Shown: in pieces, positions 7,256-12,066 of the stretch
Layout of the letters: each line of letters starts with the position of its first letter
How positions within the stretch are numbered: position 1 is the first letter of the stretch
Assembly (NCBI GenBank): GCA_003483675.1
Contig: DMYK01000544.1
Coordinates: forward strand, 300-12,365
Direction: 5' to 3'
Source of the DNA: Microcoleaceae cyanobacterium UBA11344
GTDB lineage: Bacteria; Cyanobacteriota; Cyanobacteriia; Cyanobacteriales; Microcoleaceae
Length of the DNA stretch: 12,066 bases
The notes under the pieces: generated by a model
Databases searched by the model: none
Seen by the model: only the letters and a program-made list of their open reading frames with translations
What the model was told of the DNA's origin: nothing
Program-made: the position numbers and the translations under genes

Positions 7256-7272
7256 GGTGCGCATTGCGCACC
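7256..7272. repeat. perfect palindrome GGTGCGCA-T-TGCGCACC
   Basis: An 8-bp perfect inverted repeat around one centre base, flanked by TAG and TTA. It has the same one-base-centre design as the palindromes at 552-572 and 7186-7204. I recall GGTGCGC-type elements as dispersed in cyanobacteria. Confidence 0.75.
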
Positions 7273-7517
7273 TTACTAATTACCAATTATCAACGTGAAT
7301 TTACAAACTAGCAACTTGAGTTAATATATTATTCAGTCCTGGACGAACGCGGGGTCAAAAACCCTGGTGGTTGAGCTCTCGCGGAAACCCTGCGTCAATA
7401 TCTCTCGGAGACAGCGACGATTTTTCAAAGAAACCGGGTGTTTTGGGTAAGTCCTATTATGATCAGCTAATTCAAGAGTTATCATAGAAATCACCTCAAC
7501 ATTCCTTGAGACACGCC
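7273..7517. other. intergenic region upstream of the protease pair, no gene seen
   Basis: No coding sequence is supported here. The stretch AAGAAACCGGGTGTTTTG (7428-7445) followed by GTAAGTCCT resembles another dispersed cyanobacterial element; AGGACTTAC recurs near 9272. The middle part (about 7340-7420) is GC-richer than its surroundings and could be a gene remnant, but no frame is convincing. The promoter of the downstream pair must lie here; I cannot place it. Confidence 0.5.
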
Positions 7518-7931
7518 ATGCTCCCAGAAACCGTACAGTTGCAAATTCCTTTTCAAGTCCTAGTAGATGCGATCGCCTCCCTCAAACTCGCAGAAAAACG
7601 CCGACTTTGGCAACTCCTAAATGAAGAAATTACTCAAGCAGAAACCAACCAGCCCTCTCAAGTTCTGATTCAAAATAACAACGGATCGGATTACCAACCC
7701 ACAGGGGAAATCTTGACGGCGGCAGAAATACGCGATCGCTATCCCAGCGAGTGGGTGCTAATTGCTTATCCTGAATCCGACGATTTATGGAATGTGATTC
7801 GCGGTGAAGTCTTAGCTCATTCACCGGAGCGAGAAGAAATAGACCAAGCTTTGACAAAATTTAAAGATATCCAGTCAATTTCTATAGAATACACTGGCCC
7901 TATTCCTGATGAATATTCGGTGATATTGTGA
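7518..7931 (+). CDS. hypothetical protein coupled to the retropepsin-like protease, 137 aa
   Basis: I start this at ATG 7518; an in-frame TTG at 7506 would add four residues. The N-terminus (LQIPFQVLVDAIASLKLAEKRRL, residues 8-30) is predicted helical and resembles the first part of small antitoxin-like cyanobacterial proteins. A Gln/Asn-rich linker (about 40-60) follows, then a compact block, TAAEIRDRYPSEWVLIAYPE (67-86), with RGEVLAHSPEREEI (95-108) and a C-terminal strand-rich end. From memory, the EWVLI...RGEVLAHSP block recurs in cyanobacterial proteins encoded next to retropepsin-like genes. No enzymatic motif is visible. The gene overlaps the protease gene by four bases (GTGA), so the two are translationally coupled and probably work together. 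Function is unknown. Confidence 0.75.
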   Translation: MLPETVQLQIPFQVLVDAIASLKLAEKRRLWQLLNEEITQAETNQPSQVLIQNNNGSDYQPTGEILTAAEIRDRYPSEWVLIAYPESDDLWNVIRGEVLAHSPEREEIDQALTKFKDIQSISIEYTGPIPDEYSVIL

Positions 7932-8329
7932 CTTCACAAAGACTTTATCGGTGCTCGCGTTACGGAAATTTACTCGTCTTAAAAGCTGCTGCCTCTAGCA
8001 CAAGTAATACTGTCAGACAATTCAGATTATTAGTTGATACAGGCTCAACTTATACCGTCTTGCGGGTAAATATATTAGAAGCTCTTGGTTGCGATATTCA
8101 AAATCCTCTACGCAGAATTAGGACATCAGCAGGTGGTGGTATTGTTGAAGCATCAGTAGTAGCAGTGCCTTGGTTTAGTTGCTTGGGCGAGCGTTTAGAA
8201 AATTTTCCTATAGTTGCCTACACGTTACCTGCAACCACTTTTGTAGACGGTTTGCTAGGGATGGATTTTCTGACTCCTATGCAAGCTGTTATCTATGCGA
8301 AAGAGGGAGAGATTCGCATTCGTTTATGA
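7928..8329 (+). CDS. retropepsin-like aspartic protease, single domain
   Basis: A 133-aa protein starting at GTG 7928 inside the stop of its upstream partner. FRLLVDTGSTYTVL (32-45) carries the catalytic DTG (37-39) of aspartic proteases. A flap-like glycine stretch (SAGGGIVEA, 67-75) and GLLGMDFL (108-115), the usual hydrophobic-hydrophobic-Gly close of the fold, follow. A single domain of this size must dimerise to form an active site, as in retroviral proteases. No signal peptide or membrane segment is present, so it is probably cytosolic. The fold assignment is solid from motifs; the substrate is unknown. The partner protein is an obvious candidate as substrate or regulator, but that is inference. 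A copy of the acs 3' end begins 22 bp after the stop. Confidence 0.85.
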   Translation: MTSQRLYRCSRYGNLLVLKAAASSTSNTVRQFRLLVDTGSTYTVLRVNILEALGCDIQNPLRRIRTSAGGGIVEASVVAVPWFSCLGERLENFPIVAYTLPATTFVDGLLGMDFLTPMQAVIYAKEGEIRIRL

Positions 8330-8351
8330 CTTATCCAGAACTTTTATCTGG

Positions 8352-8416
8352 TTGGAAAACCGGACGGTTTTGGATAAGTTGCGGGGCGGAGCGTAGGGTA
8401 TTTTTTGACCGCAGAT
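8352..8416 (+). pseudogene. duplicated acs 3' end
   Basis: This stretch matches acs 7110-7176 closely, including the uninterrupted CGGTTTTGGATAAGTTGCG. In frame it encodes [14 protein letters not shown] and a stop at 8394-8396, against [14 protein letters not shown] in acs. Similarity continues past the stop through TAGGG-TATTTTTT to about CAGAT. Upstream of 8352 similarity fades quickly. It cannot be translated on its own; it is either the trace of an insertion at the acs 3' end or what is left of a second acs. Confidence 0.85.
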
Positions 8417-8477
8417 GTAGGCAGATAAACACAGATTAACGCAGATAAGATTGCATCAGCGTTCATCTGCGGTTTTA
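8408..8477 (+). terminator. long hairpin with T-run and GCAGAT repeats
   Basis: ACCGCAGATG (8408-8417) pairs perfectly with CATCTGCGGT (8464-8473), which is followed by TTTT. The loop contains several spaced (G/C)AGAT units (GCAGATAAAC, ACAGATTAAC, GCAGATAAG). Repeats of this kind are common between cyanobacterial genes. Placement after the protease operon and the T-run suggest terminator function. Confidence 0.5.
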
Positions 8478-8489
8478 TTGTTAATTCGC

Positions 8490-8778
8490 TTATTTACCTC
8501 GCCACAGATGAACGGCATCGCTGTTAATTTGCGACCTTACTTGCAGCCAATCTTCTAGCAAGTAGTCATCCTCGACTGATCGCAGAATGCTGTGAGTCTT
8601 TGAGAATTGCTAAGACGTGAACTCCTGACGGATAGTTGACATGACGAATTTCTGGGTCCGATCCTAAGTCTTGAATTTTTGCTAAAGTGCGATCGACAGC
8701 ATCAGCAACAGTCAAATCGACGGCCAGAATAATTTGACCGAGTTTAGCACCGGGTTTTACACATTCTAGAACAGCCAT
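8490..8778 (-). pseudogene. small hypothetical gene, probably frameshifted
   Basis: An ATG at 8778 has a strong AAGGAGAAAG ribosome binding site. The intact frame gives 70 aa: MAVLECVKPGAKLGQIILAV, then DLTVADAVDRTLAKIQDLG and NYPSGVHVLAILKDS, ending at 8566. In the next frame a continuation that looks like real protein runs from about 8610 to a TAA at 8490-8492: ILRSVEDDYLLEDWLQVRSQ, then INSDAVHLWRGK. Removing one base near 8600 joins the two into a product of about 95 aa. I therefore think the gene suffered a frameshift (or the sequence has an error) and the last residues of the 70-aa form (QHSAISRG) are not native. The family is not recognised. A possible promoter lies at 8885-8912. Confidence 0.5.
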
Positions 8779-8884
8779 TAGTCTTTCTCCTTGTAATAGA
8801 TTTAATCAATATCTGCGTTTATTTGCTTCGAGGTTCTTTGACAGATTCTCAAGTTTGAATCAGATTTTCGGGCTGGCTTTACCG

Positions 8885-8912
8885 ATTTTATAATTTATGT
8901 AACAACTGACAA
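8885..8912 (-). promoter_or_regulatory. candidate promoter for the minus-strand small gene
   Basis: On the minus strand TTGTCA (8907-8912) is followed after 16 bp by TAAAAT (8885-8890), a fair sigma-70-type pair. It lies about 105 bp upstream of the ATG at 8778. Support is spacing and consensus only. Confidence 0.3.
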
Positions 8913-9124
8913 GAATCAATCCCAAAAATAACACTAATTGCCTTGAGTTCTGGATTCTTGAAGTGGCTATCCAGATTATCTTTCACTGTCCAATACACTC
9001 AGGAACGATGGCATAATCCTTCTAACATTCCAATGACCGGCAAGCAGAAAAGTGCGGCACTGTTTCATAGTCTGTCCGGGGTAGCCATGCTAATAAGTGC
9101 TGTCCAAATCCCGAAAGTATTGAC

Positions 9125-9280
9125 TCATCGCGGCGCGCCCTCATGCAATCGATTGCTCAAGTCAGCCTGATCACGTTCTCGGTTCCCGTAGACAGGAAAG
9201 CGAAAGCCTGGAGCAACAAAAACATCCATTGGATCAGGCAATCGCTTAATCTGGTATTGTTTAAAACAAGCAGGACTTAC
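9125..9280 (-). pseudogene. degraded gene fragment
   Basis: The stretch 8913-9312 has no intact gene. Within it the minus strand is open from 9280 to a TGA at 9125-9127 and reads KQYQIKRLPDPMDVFVAPGF and RFPVYGNRERDQADLSNRL, which looks like real protein. Other frames further downstream (about 8980-9120) also give protein-like pieces such as FGIWTALISMATPDRL, suggesting a longer gene broken by frameshifts. I do not recognise it. AGGACTTAC (about 9272-9280) matches a short dispersed motif near 7449 in inverse orientation. Confidence 0.35.
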
Positions 9281-9312
9281 TTAATTTCTCTTCTGATGAT
9301 TGCAGTCCGCAA

Positions 9313-9627
9313 CTATCCGCCATCGCTCATCTCTAACCGTTTGATTTTTGGCGGCAAATCTAATTCTGGGCTACTAACAATAGTTTCTAAGTTAGCAATT
9401 CTTTCTTCTAATGCTCTGAGTTTGGCAGGTTCAAGCATTATAGAATTTTGAGATGTTTGCTGATGGGATCGCCAAACACTGACTGTGCTAACTGTTGCAC
9501 CTGCAATCACAGCTAAAGGTAGAATTGCGCCAGTATTAGTAGCTGCTGATAAGGGAATGCAAATGGCTAACATTCCAGTGGCGTACCCCCAAATTTTTGT
9601 AGTTATGTTGACTCGTACATCTGTCAT
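9313..9627 (-). CDS. small two-helix membrane protein with C-terminal coiled coil
   Basis: A 104-aa product with an excellent ribosome binding site (AGGAGG, 7-8 bp before the ATG at 9627). Two hydrophobic segments, about 13-28 (WGYATGMLAICIPLSA) and 33-52 (GAILPLAVIAGATVSTVSVW), should span the membrane as a hairpin. The rest is cytosolic-looking and polar, with a heptad-like stretch, LRALEERIANLETIV (70-84), predicted as a coiled coil. The C-terminus LDLPPKIKRLE resembles conserved small cyanobacterial proteins of unknown function, as far as I recall. There is no enzymatic motif. A scaffold or stress-associated membrane role is possible but not supported. Confidence 0.72.
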   Translation of the reverse strand: MTDVRVNITTKIWGYATGMLAICIPLSAATNTGAILPLAVIAGATVSTVSVWRSHQQTSQNSIMLEPAKLRALEERIANLETIVSSPELDLPPKIKRLEMSDGG

Positions 9628-9717
9628 TTTTGCCTCCTATTTATCCTGAAAGTGTAATTTCACAAATCAAGGAGCCTAAAGCCGTTTGATTCAGAATTGT
9701 ATGATCATAATTTTTGT

Positions 9718-9775
9718 CGGGGCGGGTGAGCCGAAATATTTGATAAGTATTAACAAATCCTATAAACCCGCCCCG
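9718..9775. repeat. inverted repeat, CGGGGCGGGT arms
   Basis: CGGGGCGGGT (9718-9727) and ACCCGCCCCG (9766-9775) form a perfect 10-bp inverted repeat around a 38-bp AT-rich centre. GC-rich arms on an AT-rich centre are typical of short dispersed elements in cyanobacteria. It stands between the membrane-protein gene and the 62-bp element that follows. Confidence 0.7.
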
Positions 9776-9784
9776 CCCATATAT

Positions 9785-9846
9785 TATAGCAAACGCCAAG
9801 GTGGTTAGGATATAAATCTGGGGTAAGGGCCTTGGCGGTTGCTATA
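9785..9846. repeat. 62-bp MITE-like element with 17-bp terminal inverted repeats
   Basis: TATAGCAAACGCCAAGG (9785-9801) and CCTTGGCGGTTGCTATA (9830-9846) are complementary with one mismatch. The 28-bp centre is non-coding. The sharp TATAGCAA ends make this look like a miniature mobile element or a member of a dispersed palindrome family. Flanking AT/TA bases do not give a clear target-site duplication. Confidence 0.65.
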
Positions 9847-9876
9847 ATTCCGATGCCACCGGATTTGATATCACAG

Positions 9877-9905
9877 AAAAGGACGATCGCCGCGATCGCC
9901 CTTTT
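9877..9905 (-). terminator. hairpin terminator containing HIP1
   Basis: AAAAGG-A-CGATCG (9877-9889) pairs with CGATCG-C-CCTTTT (9893-9905) around a short loop, with A-runs and T-runs on both sides, so it can work in both directions. It sits 18 bp after the stop of the truncated desulfurase gene. Its stem carries a GCGATCGC octamer. Confidence 0.65.
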
Positions 9906-9922
9906 TTGCCTATCAAAATTGA

Positions 9923-10459
9923 CTAACGATAACGAATCGATCGCAACACTTCAACCAAAGCGTCAATTTCCTCACGAGTATTATAAAACGCCAAGGAAGG
10001 ACGAACCGTACCCGTTAAACCATACCGTTGTAAAGAAGGTTGGGCACAATGATGGCCCGCTCGTACCGCGATTCCTTCACCCGCGAGACGTTTACCTACT
10101 TCTTCATAGGGGATATCATCCAAAATAAAGGACAATACACCCACCTTATTCGGTGCAGTACCAATCAGACGTAACCCCGGCACCGATCGCAGACGCTCCG
10201 TAGCATACTCGGTTAACTTGTGCTCATACTGCTCAATATTAACCAGGCCCAGACGATTAAGATAATCGATCGCGGCACCCAATCCTACCGCATCCGCGAT
10301 ACTGGGAGTCCCGGCTTCAAATTTGGCCGGAGGATCACTATAAGTCGTTTTCTCAAACGTCACATTACGGATCATATTTCCCCCACCTTGCCAAGGGGGC
10401 ATATCCTCAAGGAGTGCGCGTTTCGCGTAAACAACACCAATTCCCGTTGGTGCAAACAG
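9923..10459 (-). pseudogene. 5'-truncated SufS-type cysteine desulfurase
   Basis: The frame encodes the last ~180 residues of a group II (SufS-like) cysteine desulfurase, a PLP enzyme that takes sulfur from cysteine. Visible are LFAPTGIGVVYAKRALLEDM, MPPWQGGGNMI, FEAGTPSIADAVGLGAAIDY, and RAGHHCAQPSLQRYG with the persulfide cysteine. Homology begins at about 10459, immediately after the point where the PLP-binding lysine (SGHK motif) should be. Upstream the frame reads unrelated residues and hits a stop at 10481-10483. The longest ATG-initiated product begins at 10402 (159 aa). About 220 or more N-terminal residues, including the lysine, are missing, so it cannot be an active desulfurase. GHHCAQPSLQRYG with RPSLAFYNT resembles, from memory, the subgroup packed in family 2 encapsulins more than the housekeeping SufS; that is inference. 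Confidence 0.85.
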
Positions 10460-10533
10460 CCCTGCTTTAGTATTTATCCATTATTACATTCTTAAGAACT
10501 CCAAGATTTGGGTGTCAACATCTGAAAGTCTTA

Positions 10534-11913
10534 CTATAAGCGAGTTATAAATTTTTGGATATGTCTTAAACAATGAACAACATAAGGATGGTTTCGGATG
10601 CTTCTCATCGGTGTCGTTATTTTCCATGACAGGCTACTCTCTATCCGATCAATGAGTTGAGCTTGCTGCTGAATCTCTTGAGCTTGTTGCTGAATCAGGG
10701 TATTTTGGGCTTTAAATTTTGATCGCATGGCTTTGTTGAAAATAGAATTTACCGTATCCAATTCTGATATTTTATTTTCTCCGCAATGTTTGCTGAAGCG
10801 TTCATAGACCTCAAATAATTCATAAAGAGCCTCTTGATATGCTTCAGGAATAAGGGACTCCTCTGTATTATAACGAAATCGGCGATATACCATCATTGCA
10901 CTATATTGTAAACACTCCTCTGCTTTTCCATATTCTTGCTTGTCACACCAATTTCTCGCCTCATCTATGCTTTGCCGAATACTCTGAAGATCTACCAAAT
11001 AGTTCCACACAGAGACGGTTACTCCATTATCAATAATTGGAATTTGTTCCGCATCAAATATTCGTGATGATTTCGGGCCTAATTGGGTAATCACAAAGAC
11101 TAAATCCGTGACTCCGGCCTCTTTCGCTAATTCTTGAGCGCGTTGCAACTGCTCAGGAGCATCATTATGATTAAATAAAATATACTTCCAAATTGTTTTA
11201 ATTGGTTTCTGTTGCTGACGAGCATGACTCGCAAAATCTTTCATAAATTTAAAGGCTTTTTGGAAGTCTCCATTCTGACGATAAGGGAGATATGATGGCT
11301 GATCAATTCCATCAATCGCGAAGATGATCTCATCAAGCCCAGAAGACACATATTCTGGCTCAGAGGAACTATTAGCATTAGTACACATTGTGATCTTGGT
11401 CGTTGGAAACAACCGTTTAGCAAGTTGAATCATTTGCCAAACATTCTTATTCAATAAAGGTTCACCGTGTCCTTGAAAATCAATTGTACGAATCTGGATC
11501 TGCTGGCGTTGTAGGTCGCACAGGATTTTTTCCAATACGGCAATATCTAAGTCATAGGGAGGCGATATTCTGGTTTTCCGTTCCCCTGGAGTCATGCAAC
11601 CGGGACATCCCAGGGTACACCGAATGGTCGGCTCAACCTGGAAGACGAGGATTTCTTTATTCTCAGAAAAGGAGGAGTTGTATTGCAGATGCTTGGCGAG
11701 ACAATAACATTGCGTACAAAATTCAGGAAACGGCATTTCATTTTGAGATAGTTTATTCCTGATCTGCTGAAAAGTCTTCCCAAGATACACATCTTGCCCA
11801 TAATCAAGAACGCTTTCAAAGGGTTGCAGGGTTAACAAACTTCCATAATCGTCCCAACAGGCCAAGGAGCCATTCGCTCGCAAAAAGATACTATGGTTTG
11901 AATTACAATCCAT
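10534..11913 (-). CDS. radical SAM protein with N-terminal cysteines and coiled-coil tail
   Basis: This 459-aa protein has a radical SAM core: CTLGCPGC (99-106) gives the CxxxCxxC [4Fe-4S] motif, GHGEP (148-152) is the SAM-contacting GGEP-like motif, and TMCTNAN (175-181) fits the next conserved strand. Ahead of the core are C3, C19 (LACWDDYG) and FCTQCYC (C66, C69, C71), which could ligate an auxiliary cluster, unusually placed at the N-terminus instead of in a C-terminal SPASM domain. The C-terminal third is helical and includes a duplicated heptad, IQQQAQEIQQQAQLI (407-421), encoded by a 21-bp DNA duplication. The end, SSLSWKITTPMRSI (426-439), resembles tails I recall from proteins of polysaccharide biosynthesis clusters. 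The substrate is unknown. The ATG at 11913 follows AGGGA. No HIP1 octamer occurs in the gene. Confidence 0.85.
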   Translation of the reverse strand: MDCNSNHSIFLRANGSLACWDDYGSLLTLQPFESVLDYGQDVYLGKTFQQIRNKLSQNEMPFPEFCTQCYCLAKHLQYNSSFSENKEILVFQVEPTIRCTLGCPGCMTPGERKTRISPPYDLDIAVLEKILCDLQRQQIQIRTIDFQGHGEPLLNKNVWQMIQLAKRLFPTTKITMCTNANSSSEPEYVSSGLDEIIFAIDGIDQPSYLPYRQNGDFQKAFKFMKDFASHARQQQKPIKTIWKYILFNHNDAPEQLQRAQELAKEAGVTDLVFVITQLGPKSSRIFDAEQIPIIDNGVTVSVWNYLVDLQSIRQSIDEARNWCDKQEYGKAEECLQYSAMMVYRRFRYNTEESLIPEAYQEALYELFEVYERFSKHCGENKISELDTVNSIFNKAMRSKFKAQNTLIQQQAQEIQQQAQLIDRIESSLSWKITTPMRSIRNHPYVVHCLRHIQKFITRL

Positions 11914-11949
11914 TGTTTTTTCCCTGATCTGCTATCTGCCTAACTATTA

Positions 11950-12016
11950 AATATACCAAAAGTTTCGGTATATTCAACCCCGATCGGACAAAAAGCAGAA
12001 ACTTTCGGTATATTCA
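11950..12016. repeat. direct and inverted repeats at the right edge
   Basis: TTTCGGTATATTCA occurs at 11963-11976 and again at 12003-12016, exactly 40 bp apart, each followed by a C-rich stretch (ACCCCG and CCCCAG). The first copy is also half of an inverted repeat, AATATACC (11950-11957) with GGTATATT (11967-11974). The remaining 50 bp to the window end hold no gene I can see. The block lies upstream of the radical SAM gene and may be a promoter/operator region or the end of an element continuing beyond the window. Confidence 0.6.
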
Positions 12017-12066
12017 CCCCAGGGTAAGCGCATCTCAAATGCCCTTGACCAAAAAACTGGGATACA

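Noticed and set aside
8179..8439. 86-aa plus-strand ORF overlapping the protease end
   Set aside because: Out of frame with the protease and crosses the duplicated acs tail; not protein-like.
9832..10128. 98-aa plus-strand ORF
   Set aside because: Antisense to the desulfurase fragment and spans a terminator hairpin.
11484..11819. ORFs on both strands within the radical SAM gene
   Set aside because: Shadow frames; the radical SAM motifs lie in the 459-aa frame.
1..12066. tRNA, rRNA, riboswitch or origin
   Set aside because: I found no cloverleaf, rRNA core sequence, recognisable riboswitch core or DnaA-box cluster.

Overview
The window reads as chromosomal DNA of a cyanobacterium, most likely a filamentous Microcoleus/Oscillatoria-type organism. 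The evidence is the repeated HIP1 octamer GCGATCGC across much of the window, many short intergenic palindromes of the kind common in such genomes, and the style of the proteins (DUF433 protein, retropepsin-like protease pair, SufS-like desulfurase). Genus assignment is inference; no rRNA or other taxonomic marker is present.

Left part (1-1650): a 27-bp tandem repeat, a small hypothetical gene (244-528), a perfect palindrome, and a convergent galT-like nucleotidylyltransferase gene (634-1650, minus). Next is an AT-rich gap with no gene (1651-2044).

Centre-left (2045-4344): a compact type II restriction-modification cassette. A controller-type HTH gene (2351-2572) abuts a ScaI-like restriction endonuclease (2573-3178). 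A beta-class DNA methyltransferase (3194-4042, minus) converges on it. A C-box-like palindrome lies just upstream of the controller. The cassette sits between two direct-repeat copies (about 160 bp) of the 3' end of one broken minus-strand gene. The methyltransferase would protect host AGTACT sites and the controller would time endonuclease expression; the specificity is inferred from family.

Centre (4345-7154): decayed sequence with short repeats, a lone DUF433 (antitoxin-like) gene, and an intact acetyl-CoA synthetase gene, acs (5184-7154), the best-supported gene here.

Centre-right (7155-8476): nested palindromes, then a translationally coupled pair: a 137-aa protein of unknown function and a 133-aa retropepsin-like aspartic protease. 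Directly after the protease is a second, diverged copy of the last codons and 3' flank of acs. The pair therefore lies between two copies of the acs tail, which is the most unusual architecture in the window.

Right part (8477-12066): a frameshifted small gene, a degraded stretch, a small membrane protein, a 62-bp MITE-like inverted repeat, a 5'-truncated cysteine desulfurase that has lost its PLP lysine, and an intact 459-aa radical SAM protein with extra cysteines and a coiled-coil tail. The right edge carries direct repeats that may belong to an element continuing beyond the window. Repeats, remnants and broken genes mark most of the window, apart from acs and galT, as accessory, rearranged DNA.
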